This document shows positions 35,569-42,564 of a stretch of DNA of 64,000 nt, in pieces. A model generated the notes under the pieces. The model saw only the letters and a list, made by a program, of their open reading frames with translations, was not told the origin of the DNA and did not search any database. Source of the stretch: Salinimicrobium sp963739625 (GTDB lineage Bacteria > Bacteroidota > Bacteroidia > Flavobacteriales > Flavobacteriaceae); the NCBI GenBank assembly GCA_963739625.1, contig CAVUAU010000014.1, forward strand, positions 1 through 64,000, in the 5' to 3' direction. The stretch's first letter is position 1. Each line of letters starts with the position of its first letter. Made by a program: the position numbers and the translations under genes.

Positions 35569-36823
35569 AAAAACCACAACGGCGTTGACATCACCAAACC
35601 CAAAGCTGGCTTTTACTACAGTGTTCACCCTCTTTTCCAAAGTTTCAACGGGCACGTTTTCCCTGCCTATCAATTTTTCTATTTCGGGATGAAGATCTTC
35701 AACATTGACATTTTTAAAGATAAAGTTTTTATAGATCTGCAGCACTGCTGCCACGCTTTCCACACTTCCTGCCGCGCTAAGGCAGTGCCCCGTCATGCCC
35801 TTGAGGCTGTTGATCACCGGGAAATTCTCTCCTTCTAAATTCAGAGCTTCACTCCAGTTCCTAACTTCTGTGGCATCCATAGAAGTTGCGGTAAGGTGCC
35901 CATTGATCACGTCAATTTCTTCAGGTTTTACTGAGGCCTCAAAAAGGGCATTTTTGATGCAGCTTTGAACCGCAGCCGAATTTGGAGCCGTCATACTGCC
36001 GCCCTGTCTTTGCCCGCCGCTGTTGATGTGGCCGCCAAGCACTTCAGCATAAATTTTAGCACCTCGTTTTTTTGCGCTTTCCAGCTCCTCCAGCACAAAA
36101 GCCCCCGCCCCGCTCCCCGGAACAAATCCGGCAGCCGAAGCGCTCATAGGTCGCGATGCCATTTCGGGATCATCGTTATACTTGTGAGGCAGGATGCGCA
36201 TTGCATCAAAACCACCCCAAATATAGGGGCCGCTGTCGCCGCAGCTCCCGGCCAGCATCCTTTCGGCCTTCCCGGATCTTATTCGGTCATATGCCATTAA
36301 AATGGCCTCGGTTCCTGTACTGCAAGCCGAGGAATTTGTCGTTACCTGATTCCCGCAACCCAGTTTTGAATTCAGGTAGGCACTTATACCGCTGGCCATG
36401 GTTTGCAGGACACTGGTGCTTCCTAATCTGCGGGTTTTGCCTTCATCGATCAAATGAATAGCCTCCCTGAATTTGTCAACTCCCAGTATCCCGGTGCCAA
36501 AAATGATCCCGCTGTCAAAATCCGGGCGCTTCGGGATCTATTTGCAAACCGGCATCATTCCAGGCATCCATTCCTGAGATCACTCCATAGATGATGCCAC
36601 TGCTGTTGAGGCTTCTAAGCTCAAGCGGAGTGAAATAATCCTGGAGCATTTCTTCAGGAATTTGAGGTTTTCCGGCAATCTGGCAGCCAAATTTCAGTTT
36701 TTCAAGTTCCGGCTGAAATCTTATCCCGCTTTCCCCTTTCCGAAGCGCTTCTTCGAAGGCTTTTAATCCCACTCCATTAGGTGCGGCAACTCCCATTCCG
36801 GTTATGACTACTCTCCTACTCAT
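35551..36823 (-). pseudogene. Beta-ketoacyl-ACP synthase, split by one frameshift
   Basis: A KAS II/FabF-type condensing enzyme that elongates acyl-ACP with malonyl-ACP. It starts Arg-Arg-Val-Val-Ile-Thr-Gly-Met-Gly; the nucleophile is in Ser-Ala-Cys-Ser-Thr-Gly; the histidines lie in Asn-Gly-His-Leu-Thr-Ala-Thr and Lys-Gly-Met-Thr-Gly-His. The first His motif differs from the usual Ala-His-Gly-Thr-Ser/Thr. The frame is broken at the GGG at 36524-36526: the first frame stops after Pro-Gly-Phe, while the next reads Pro-Asp-Phe-Asp-Ser-Gly-Ile-Ile-Phe-Gly. One base removed gives about 423 residues. It overlaps the FabZ-like gene by eight bases. The C-terminus is encoded by the heptamer array. 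Confidence 0.88.
35939..35957. repeat. Copy of the 19-bp palindrome
   Basis: TCAAAAAGG-G-CATTTTTGA inside the ketosynthase gene; one arm position breaks the symmetry. Confidence 0.6.
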
Positions 36824-37271
36824 GCGCTTTCATCATTCCTGAGATCTCTCCTCTGCAGATCAATTTTCCTTCAGAATTTATCATTTTTACCTTGCATTTT
36901 AACTTGCCAAACCTGAAATAAACCTTTTTAGAATTCACTTCTACCTTTTCCCCGGGAAAAACCGGAAGATAGAAATCAATATCGGTCTTTGTCAGGGCAA
37001 TTTGAAGCTCTTCAAAAGTGTCATTTTTGAGCAGGTATATTCCCAGGCAAACCACGCCAATTTGTGCCATACATTCGGTGAGGATAACTCCCGGCGTCAC
37101 AGGGTTCTCCACAAAATGACCCTTATAAAAGAAGGAATCGGCGGGAAAGGTATAGGTGCCGGTAACGCTTTCTTCGGTTATTTTTTCAAGGGTATCAACA
37201 AACAAAAAAGGTTTGTCGTACGGCAAATTCTTCAGAATAAAGCTGGTTTCAACCCTGGAACTACTGCTCAT
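36816..37271 (-). CDS. FabZ-like 3-hydroxyacyl-ACP dehydratase
   Basis: A 151-residue hot-dog-fold protein. The catalytic pair is His52 in Gly-His-Phe-Val-Glu-Asn-Pro and Glu66 in Pro-Gly-Val-Ile-Leu-Thr-Glu, as in FabZ. The following Cys-Met-Ala-Gln-Ile-Gly helix also matches. It should remove water from 3-hydroxyacyl-ACP. It overlaps the ketosynthase gene on one side and is four bases from the enoyl reductase gene on the other, so the set makes up the dehydration and reduction steps of one chain-building cycle. Confidence 0.88.
   Translation of the reverse strand: MSSSSRVETSFILKNLPYDKPFLFVDTLEKITEESVTGTYTFPADSFFYKGHFVENPVTPGVILTECMAQIGVVCLGIYLLKNDTFEELQIALTKTDIDFYLPVFPGEKVEVNSKKVYFRFGKLKCKVKMINSEGKLICRGEISGMMKAHE
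37012..37030. repeat. Copy of the 19-bp palindrome
   Basis: TCAAAAGTG-T-CATTTTTGA inside the FabZ-like gene, with a single mismatch between arms. Confidence 0.6.
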
Positions 37272-37275
37272 ATAA

Positions 37276-38070
37276 TTACTTCAAATGTTCGCCCCCGTTA
37301 ACCGGAATGATGGTTCCCGTGATCCAGCTCGCTTCGTCTTTACTTAGCAGATATACCGCGTTACCAACATCGGCCGGTGTAGTAAGTCTTTTAAATGGAT
37401 TACGTCTCAAGGCATGTTCATGCAAGGTCTCATAGCCCGGGATCATCTGGAAAGAACGGGTGACGGTGACTCCTGCCTGAATGCAATTGGCCCGCACCCC
37501 TTTGGGCGCAAATTCAAGGGCTATGCTGCGGGTAATAGCCTCTAAGGCCACTTTGGCTGCAGAAACTGCCGCATAATCTTTCCAGGCCTTGATGTTCCCT
37601 TCACTGGTAAACGAAAGAATGCGCGCGTCTTTTGCAAAAAGGCCGGCATTGAAAATGAGTTTCGTCCAGTCATAGAGACTTATAGCCATTGCATCTATGG
37701 TTTGCTGAAAATCGTCATTTTTAAGTGTTGGCTCGGGTCCCAGCATAGACTTCAGGTTTCCTTTAGAAATACTGTGCAACAAAGTCCTGATCTTCCCTTT
37801 TTCACCCAGAATATCTTTGATCTCCCCCGCCAGTTCTTCCCTTTTTTCCTTTCGGGTAGCATCAACATTAAAGGTATGCACCTGTACGCCAAGTTCCCTT
37901 ATTTCCTGAAAAGCGCTTTTGATCTCGGGCAGGTCATCTTTGCGATCGCGATGCACCACGATGATGTTCATGCCGTGGGCAGCCAGTTTTTTAGCCGAGG
38001 CGAAACCCAGGCCGCTGCTGCCCCCAAGGATGAGCCCCCAGTAATTCGAATTCTCAAATTCTTTTACCAT
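37276..38070 (-). CDS. FabI/FabL-type enoyl-ACP reductase (SDR)
   Basis: A 264-residue short-chain dehydrogenase. The cofactor loop is Gly-Gly-Ser-Ser-Gly-Leu-Gly at 16-22. The catalytic pair is Tyr166 and Lys173, that is Tyr-x6-Lys, which is diagnostic for enoyl-ACP reductases of the FabI/FabL kind and not the Tyr-x3-Lys of FabG ketoreductases. A Leu-Leu-His-Ser-Ile-Ser stretch at 97-102 fits the FabI/FabL active-site region. It would saturate trans-2-enoyl-ACP. It overlaps the type III PKS gene by seven bases. A ketoreductase is missing from the operon, so housekeeping FabG is presumably shared. Confidence 0.82.
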   Translation of the reverse strand: MVKEFENSNYWGLILGGSSGLGFASAKKLAAHGMNIIVVHRDRKDDLPEIKSAFQEIRELGVQVHTFNVDATRKEKREELAGEIKDILGEKGKIRTLLHSISKGNLKSMLGPEPTLKNDDFQQTIDAMAISLYDWTKLIFNAGLFAKDARILSFTSEGNIKAWKDYAAVSAAKVALEAITRSIALEFAPKGVRANCIQAGVTVTRSFQMIPGYETLHEHALRRNPFKRLTTPADVGNAVYLLSKDEASWITGTIIPVNGGEHLK

Positions 38071-39117
38071 TGCAAGAGTATTTTTTGTGCAGAAAATCCG
38101 GGGCCAAAGCTCAGCATAATGCCCTGCTCTCCCCTTTCTATCGGTTTATCCATAAACCGCTCCAGTACATAAAGCACCGTTGCGCTGCTCATGTTGCCGT
38201 AAAGCCGCAAAACGGCTTTGGTATCGTCTATATTCTTCCCTAATTTACCAAAAAGATCTTCAACCGTCTGCACAATTTTTTTTCCGCCGGGGTGAAAAAT
38301 GAGATGCTGCACCTCTTCTATGCTGCTGCCGTACTTTTCAAGGAAAGGGTGAATGAGCTGCGGAAAGTGTTCTGCAATGGTTTCGGGCACCGCGGGATCC
38401 AGTACCATTTTGAGTCCGTGATTGGTGAGGTCAAACCCCATGAGGCCGGTGGCATCAAAAAAATGATACATCTCCTGCCCAATTATTTCGGGGCCTGTTG
38501 CTTCTTCTTCCGAAGAAAGCAAGGCACAAGCAGCACCATCTCCAAAGATTGCCGCACTCACCATATTTGCCATGGAGAAATCGTTGAGCTGCAAAGTGGC
38601 CGTGGGACTTTCTACCGCTATAACGGCAGCTCTCTTTCCCGGATTGGCCTTGAGAAAATTGTCTGCATAAATGATCCCGGAAATTCCGGCAGCACAGCCC
38701 ATTTCGGTTACCGGGAAGCCGCACCACATCCTGCCGTAAGTCTAAAGCATTGATCAAATAAGCGTCCAGCGAGGGAATCATGATGCCGGTACAGCTCACG
38801 GTAATGATGTAATCCAGTGACTTTGCTTTCCAGCCTGCTTTTGCGAGAGCTTTTTCAAGCACCTGTTTCCCCATCTTTTTAGCTTCGCGCTGGTATATCC
38901 TGTTCTTGTCTTCAAAAGAAGTGGCTGTAAATACATCTTCGGGAGACATTATGGAATAGCGTTTATCAACCGCGGCGCCTTCAAAGATCTTGATCACTTT
39001 TCTTCGGAACCGCTCCTCCTGCCCGTCGAGCCATGTTTCCACAAAGGGAATGATCTCTTTTGTCTCTTTTGAATAAGGCGGTAATTGTTTAGCAACCGTA
39101 TTGATCTTTACACTCAT
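38064..39117 (-). pseudogene. Type III polyketide synthase, split by one frameshift
   Basis: A chalcone/stilbene-synthase-like homodimeric enzyme that extends an acyl starter with malonyl-CoA and cyclises it. All three catalytic residues are present: Cys in Val-Thr-Glu-Met-Gly-Cys-Ala-Ala-Gly, His in Ile-Phe-His-Pro-Gly-Gly and Asn in Tyr-Gly-Asn-Met-Ser-Ser-Ala. The family loop Phe-Gly-Pro-Gly is near the end. The frame breaks at the GGG at 38713-38715, just before the active-site Cys: one frame reads Arg-Leu-Pro-Gly-Asn-Arg and stops at 38455, the next gives Leu-Pro-Val-Thr-Glu-Met. One base removed yields 350 residues, normal length. Central gene of the operon; six bases after the methyltransferase gene. 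Confidence 0.9.
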
Positions 39118-39123
39118 AGAATC

Positions 39124-39837
39124 TTATTTTAACAGGATCCATTGATAACGAAAAGCCCATTTTTCATGGATCTCCTGTTTTCTAACATCGAGGCCTTTCC
39201 CATAACTAAGCAGGTCCTTTTTTCTGAAACTTCTTTTTATTGATACCAGCCCGTCTTCCCTGGCAATATCATTGTGGATAAAAGCAGCGCAAAACAGCTG
39301 AAATAGCCGGTATGCCAATTTGCTTCTTTTGAGATCATTGATCACGATGCCCATGCTGCTTTTTTGCACAAAAACCTGCAGCAGTCGCCGGATCTCCTCA
39401 TCTTTAAAATGGTGCAGCGTTAGCGTACACAGGAGCACATCTGTGCTTTCCTGCACAAATTCTTCGGAAAATACATCCTGTGCCTCAAAGGAAATTTCAG
39501 GGTAGTCCTTACAATTTCTTCTGGCAATTTCAATGGCGTGTTCATTGGCATCAATCCCTTTCAGCTGCATTTTTATACCTCTTTTACGTCCCAGCTGTGC
39601 CACTTCTTTCAAAACACTGCCGTTGCCGCAGCCCACATCGAGGATACGCAAAGGTGGCCGAAAACAGGCTGAATTTATTACTTTTTCGACACCCTCAAGG
39701 GTAATTTTATTTCCGCCCAACCACTTGTTTACCTTATCAAGATCCTGAAGTGTTTCCTCGAGCTCGGGCCCCTGAAGACGAAAATCGTCCATGATCTCTT
39801 CTTCCTTGCTGCGTTCTTTCATATTTTTCCACTTCAT
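39124..39837 (-). CDS. Class I SAM-dependent methyltransferase
   Basis: A 237-residue enzyme. The SAM-binding motif I is Ile-Leu-Asp-Val-Gly-Cys-Gly-Asn-Gly at about residues 65-73; an acidic motif II (Gly-Ile-Asp-Ala-Asn) and the Leu-Thr-Leu-His-His-Phe motif follow, as in UbiE/Coq5-like methyltransferases. Its gene overlaps the FAD oxidoreductase gene by four bases and lies directly before the type III PKS gene, so it probably methylates the polyketide product on O or C. The first Met is used; internal Met at residues 6 and 16 are alternatives. Confidence 0.85.
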   Translation of the reverse strand: MKWKNMKERSKEEEIMDDFRLQGPELEETLQDLDKVNKWLGGNKITLEGVEKVINSACFRPPLRILDVGCGNGSVLKEVAQLGRKRGIKMQLKGIDANEHAIEIARRNCKDYPEISFEAQDVFSEEFVQESTDVLLCTLTLHHFKDEEIRRLLQVFVQKSSMGIVINDLKRSKLAYRLFQLFCAAFIHNDIAREDGLVSIKRSFRKKDLLSYGKGLDVRKQEIHEKWAFRYQWILLK

Positions 39838-40958
39838 ACGATAGGGTTGCCATGTGTGGTCCTAATGATCTTTGGCAGTAAAAACGGAAATTTAGCTAAA
39901 ACTGCCTGGGAAACTTCGGCTAAAGAATCGTTCAACAACAACTTTTGGAGCCATTTTCCCGCGGTGAGTCTTTTGTGGAATTCCTGCTGCCATTTACGGC
40001 TGTACTCCTGTTCGAGTGAATTCCGGTTAAGTCCTTTTTTGCTATTGAGGTGCTTCAGCAGTACTTCTGAAGCGATTTTCCCGCTGTGGATAGCCATTGC
40101 CATGCCGTTGCCGCAGAGCGGATGTATCAAACCCGCCGCATCGCCCAACATCAGCATGTGTTCATGTACCGCATCCTTTTTACTGAAGGAAACCTGCGCG
40201 ATTGCCAGCGGCCGGTCAAACAGCGGCTTTCCTTGCTTCAGGAAATCATTCAAAAATGGGTTTTTCCGAAGCACTTTTTCCTGAAATACTTCAGGATCTT
40301 TATGTTGTTTAAAACTTCCATAAGTTGCCAGATAGCAGAGATTGACTGCGCCGGTCTCAGTCCTGGAAAGTCCGCAATAGCCGCCGGGGAAATTATGCAG
40401 GGCGACGAGATCATCGGGAAAATCTTCGGCTGAAAAATGCCATTTTGCAGCCATCCATGGTGCCGGTTTTTGAAAAAAATCCCGCTCCAGACTCCGGTCG
40501 AGATTTGCCCTTTTTCCGTAGGCAGCAAGCACAACAGCCGCCGAATATTCCTCTTCTGAAGTAATGATCCTGAAAGCATTTTCAGAAAAAATCACCTCAT
40601 TCACCTTCTCCTGCCTCACTTCTACGCCCTGTTTTACAGCCTCGCGGTATAGCAGATTGTCAAGTGCAAACCGGCTTACACCCAGACCGCCCTGTGGCAA
40701 CTCCACTTCCAAAACCTTGCCGTTAACAGTGCTAAACTGAAGCCTGGAGATCTCTTTGGGATTAAGAGCTTCAATAGGAATTTGCAGTTGAGAGAAATAC
40801 GGCAGCACCTCGCGCGACAGATACTCCCCACAAACCTTGTGGTGCGGAAAAGCTTCCTTTTCAAAAAGGGTGATTTTTTGCCCTTTTTGAGCCAGATGTA
40901 TGGCTGCAGTCAAACCTGCAAGCCCTCCACCAATAATTACCACCTCCAATTGCTTCAA
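39834..40958 (-). CDS. FAD-dependent monooxygenase/geranylgeranyl-reductase-like protein
   Basis: A 374-residue flavoprotein of the PHBH-like group. The dinucleotide motif Gly-Gly-Gly-Leu-Ala-Gly-Leu begins near residue 10, a Val-Cys-Gly-Glu-Tyr-Leu-Ser block near 43-49 matches geranylgeranyl-reductase-like oxidoreductases, and Gly-Asp-Ala-Ala-Gly-Leu-Ile-His-Pro is the second FAD motif. Only a TTG start at 40958 fits, since an in-frame TAA lies six bases upstream. It is the first gene of the operon; hydroxylation or desaturation of the polyketide ring is inferred, by analogy with PKS-linked flavoprotein hydroxylases. A terminator of the upstream gene lies 21 bases before it. Confidence 0.85.
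   Translation of the reverse strand: MKQLEVVIIGGGLAGLTAAIHLAQKGQKITLFEKEAFPHHKVCGEYLSREVLPYFSQLQIPIEALNPKEISRLQFSTVNGKVLEVELPQGGLGVSRFALDNLLYREAVKQGVEVRQEKVNEVIFSENAFRIITSEEEYSAAVVLAAYGKRANLDRSLERDFFQKPAPWMAAKWHFSAEDFPDDLVALHNFPGGYCGLSRTETGAVNLCYLATYGSFKQHKDPEVFQEKVLRKNPFLNDFLKQGKPLFDRPLAIAQVSFSKKDAVHEHMLMLGDAAGLIHPLCGNGMAMAIHSGKIASEVLLKHLNSKKGLNRNSLEQEYSRKWQQEFHKRLTAGKWLQKLLLNDSLAEVSQAVLAKFPFLLPKIIRTTHGNPIV
40431..40449. repeat. Copy of the 19-bp palindrome
   Basis: TGAAAAATG-C-CATTTTGCA inside the FAD oxidoreductase gene, extended outward by C and G. Confidence 0.5.
40861..40890. repeat. Inverted repeat with the same arm sequence
   Basis: TCAAAAAGGG, ten bases, then CCCTTTTTGA (40861-40870 and 40881-40890), inside the 5' part of the FAD oxidoreductase gene. 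Confidence 0.55.
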
Positions 40959-40978
40959 ATTTTATCTTTGGGTATAAA

Positions 40979-41001
40979 AAAGCCCGGCACGCCGGGCTTC
41001 T
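40979..41001 (-). terminator. Terminator of the glycine-zipper OmpA gene
   Basis: Stem AAGCCCGGC / GCCGGGCTT (40980-40999) with a two-base loop; on the minus strand it is followed by TTTTTTATA. It insulates the biosynthetic operon from the OmpA gene. Confidence 0.85.
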
Positions 41002-41021
41002 CAAGTATTAAAACTTATCTT

Positions 41022-41714
41022 CTATTTTTCAGCTTCTCTTTGAGCTTCCTGTTTCAACTCTTCGTTTGCTACAATGGCAAGCTCAACTCTTCTATTCTTG
41101 GAACGTCCTTCTACAGTTGAGTTATCATACTTTGGCTGACTTTCACCATACCATTTGGTTTCAATTCTTTGAGAATCGATTCCCTGCATGGTAAGGAAGT
41201 TGGTTACTGCCTGTGCCCTGTTTTTAGAAAGGGTTAGGTTGTAAGCGTCACTACCGGTATTATCTGTATGACCCTCAACCAAAATGTTGGTCTGTGGGTA
41301 TTCCTTAAAGATATCTGCCAGAGATTGCAGTGCTTCCCGGGATTGTCCTTCGATCGCGTATTTATCTGTATCGAAATAAACGCCACTTTGTTCATCAAAG
41401 GTCACGTTGATACCTTCACCCACGCGTTCTACTTCGGCACCTGGAATCTCTTCCTCAATTCTTTGAGCCTGTTTATCCATTTTGTTTCCAATATAAGCTC
41501 CTGCGGCACCACCTACCACACCGCCAATAATGGCGCCAAGGGCAGTGTTACCTTTTCCAACATTGTTGCCTACCACTCCACCAACAACGGCTCCACCGGT
41601 CGCTCCAATGACGGCTCCTTTGTCCTGGTTACTGGCATTTTTTACTGTGTCACACCCAAAAAGGAGTGTTGAAGCAAATAAAATGGCAAACATTCTGTTT
41701 ATTGTAGTCTTCAT
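41022..41714 (-). CDS. Glycine-zipper OmpA family lipoprotein
   Basis: A 230-residue lipoprotein from the ATG at 41714. The lipobox Cys is in Leu-Leu-Phe-Gly-Cys. Residues about 33-80 are a glycine-zipper segment of Gly, Ala and Val, which may insert in the outer membrane. Residues about 110-225 form an OmpA C-terminal domain with Val-Glu-Gly-His-Thr-Asp-Asn and Asn-Arg-Arg-Val-Glu-Leu, the peptidoglycan-binding residues. This is the YiaD-like build. The tail is charged (Lys, Gln, Glu). It lies directly after the lipocalin-like gene on the same strand, with an eight-base space or overlap depending on start, so they likely form an operon. Confidence 0.9.
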   Translation of the reverse strand: MKTTINRMFAILFASTLLFGCDTVKNASNQDKGAVIGATGGAVVGGVVGNNVGKGNTALGAIIGGVVGGAAGAYIGNKMDKQAQRIEEEIPGAEVERVGEGINVTFDEQSGVYFDTDKYAIEGQSREALQSLADIFKEYPQTNILVEGHTDNTGSDAYNLTLSKNRAQAVTNFLTMQGIDSQRIETKWYGESQPKYDNSTVEGRSKNRRVELAIVANEELKQEAQREAEK

Positions 41715-41719
41715 AGTTT

Positions 41720-42199
41720 TCAATTTTTATTAAAGTTCATTCTAATTGTAAAGGGTCTTCCTTCAAAGGTGATGGTTTGTTCCCAAACCATTTGATCTGC
41801 GCTAAGATTTGTGAGATTGATCCTGTACCCGCGGTTATTCATGGTCGACTTGTAATCTGCATCTGTAGGTTTGAACATAAGGTCATAATTACCTGCTGCT
41901 GCGTCTACTTCATCGACAGACCAGATAAAAAAGTTTGGTCCCGGGTCACAGCCGGCGCCTACGGGATTGTAGGAACCTGTATTATTGCTGGAAATAAAAT
42001 TCCAGGTTGAGTTCTCAAGACATTCGGCAGGAACGTCATTAAAGACCGTTACCTGCAGGGCTTCTTCATTTCCGGGATAGCTAATGCTGGTCAAGCGCCA
42101 GTCGCCCTTCATGGTTTTTCCCGCTTCCCGCACCACCTGGCTGGACCCACATGAAACGAGGGTGGCAAGGCAGAAAAGGATCAATGCTGTTTTCTTCAT
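41720..42199 (-). CDS. Lipocalin-like lipoprotein
   Basis: A 159-residue exported protein; the ATG at 42199 gives a signal peptide ending in Leu-Val-Ser-Cys-Gly, whereas a longer frame would bury it. The mature part opens with Lys-Gly-Asp-Trp-Arg-Leu-Thr-Ser-Ile, the first strand of the lipocalin-like domain found in Bacteroidota, and ends with paired beta strands (Arg-Pro-Phe-Thr-Ile-Arg-Met-Asn-Phe). Two Cys in the middle could pair. It may bind a small hydrophobic ligand at the outer membrane; no ligand is known. Probably co-transcribed with the glycine-zipper OmpA gene. Confidence 0.78.
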   Translation of the reverse strand: MKKTALILFCLATLVSCGSSQVVREAGKTMKGDWRLTSISYPGNEEALQVTVFNDVPAECLENSTWNFISSNNTGSYNPVGAGCDPGPNFFIWSVDEVDAAAGNYDLMFKPTDADYKSTMNNRGYRINLTNLSADQMVWEQTITFEGRPFTIRMNFNKN

Positions 42200-42275
42200 T
42201 TTTTCTGATTTTTTTCCTGAAAAAATCCGGTGAAGATACAACTGTGGCACCGTCACCGGATTGAAAGGTTCTCAA

Positions 42276-42437
42276 TTATCTTCTGAAAAGTCGGCTTATC
42301 AGCGCTATCACTAGAAGTACGAGGAAAATGTAGAAAATGATCTGCGCGATATCGGCAGCTCCTTCTGCAATCCCGCCAAATCCAAAGATAGCAGCAATAA
42401 TTGCAATGATTAAAAAGATTACGATCAAACGTATCAT
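42276..42437 (-). CDS. DUF1328-family small membrane protein
   Basis: A 53-residue protein with two hydrophobic helices separated by Gly-Phe-Gly-Gly-Ile-Ala-Glu-Gly-Ala-Ala, the family's hallmark loop, and a basic Arg-Leu-Phe-Arg-Arg end. DUF1328 (YtjA-like) proteins are tiny inner-membrane proteins often induced by stress; the biochemical role is unknown. It precedes the lipocalin-like gene on the same strand with a 76-base gap. The start is the ATG at 42437. Confidence 0.85.
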   Translation of the reverse strand: MIRLIVIFLIIAIIAAIFGFGGIAEGAADIAQIIFYIFLVLLVIALISRLFRR

Positions 42438-42564
42438 AATTAGGGTTTTAGTGTTAGTTACTCTAAATTACGTTTCGACCTTCCGCCAAACAAAAGATTA
42501 TTACTTATTTAACAATTTTTTTGTAAAGAAATACTAACAAGTCTTAGATGATCCTAATTCTTTC

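Noticed and set aside
40861..40890. Internal terminator in the FAD oxidoreductase gene
   Set aside because: The inverted repeat is inside a complete, well-conserved coding region and lacks a T run in the coding direction after the hairpin; it fits the dispersed palindrome family better.
34629..40958. Flexirubin or dialkylresorcinol (DarA/DarB-type) cluster
   Set aside because: The key step here is a type III PKS; no DarA/DarB homologs, aromatic ammonia-lyase or acyltransferase genes of the flexirubin type are seen.
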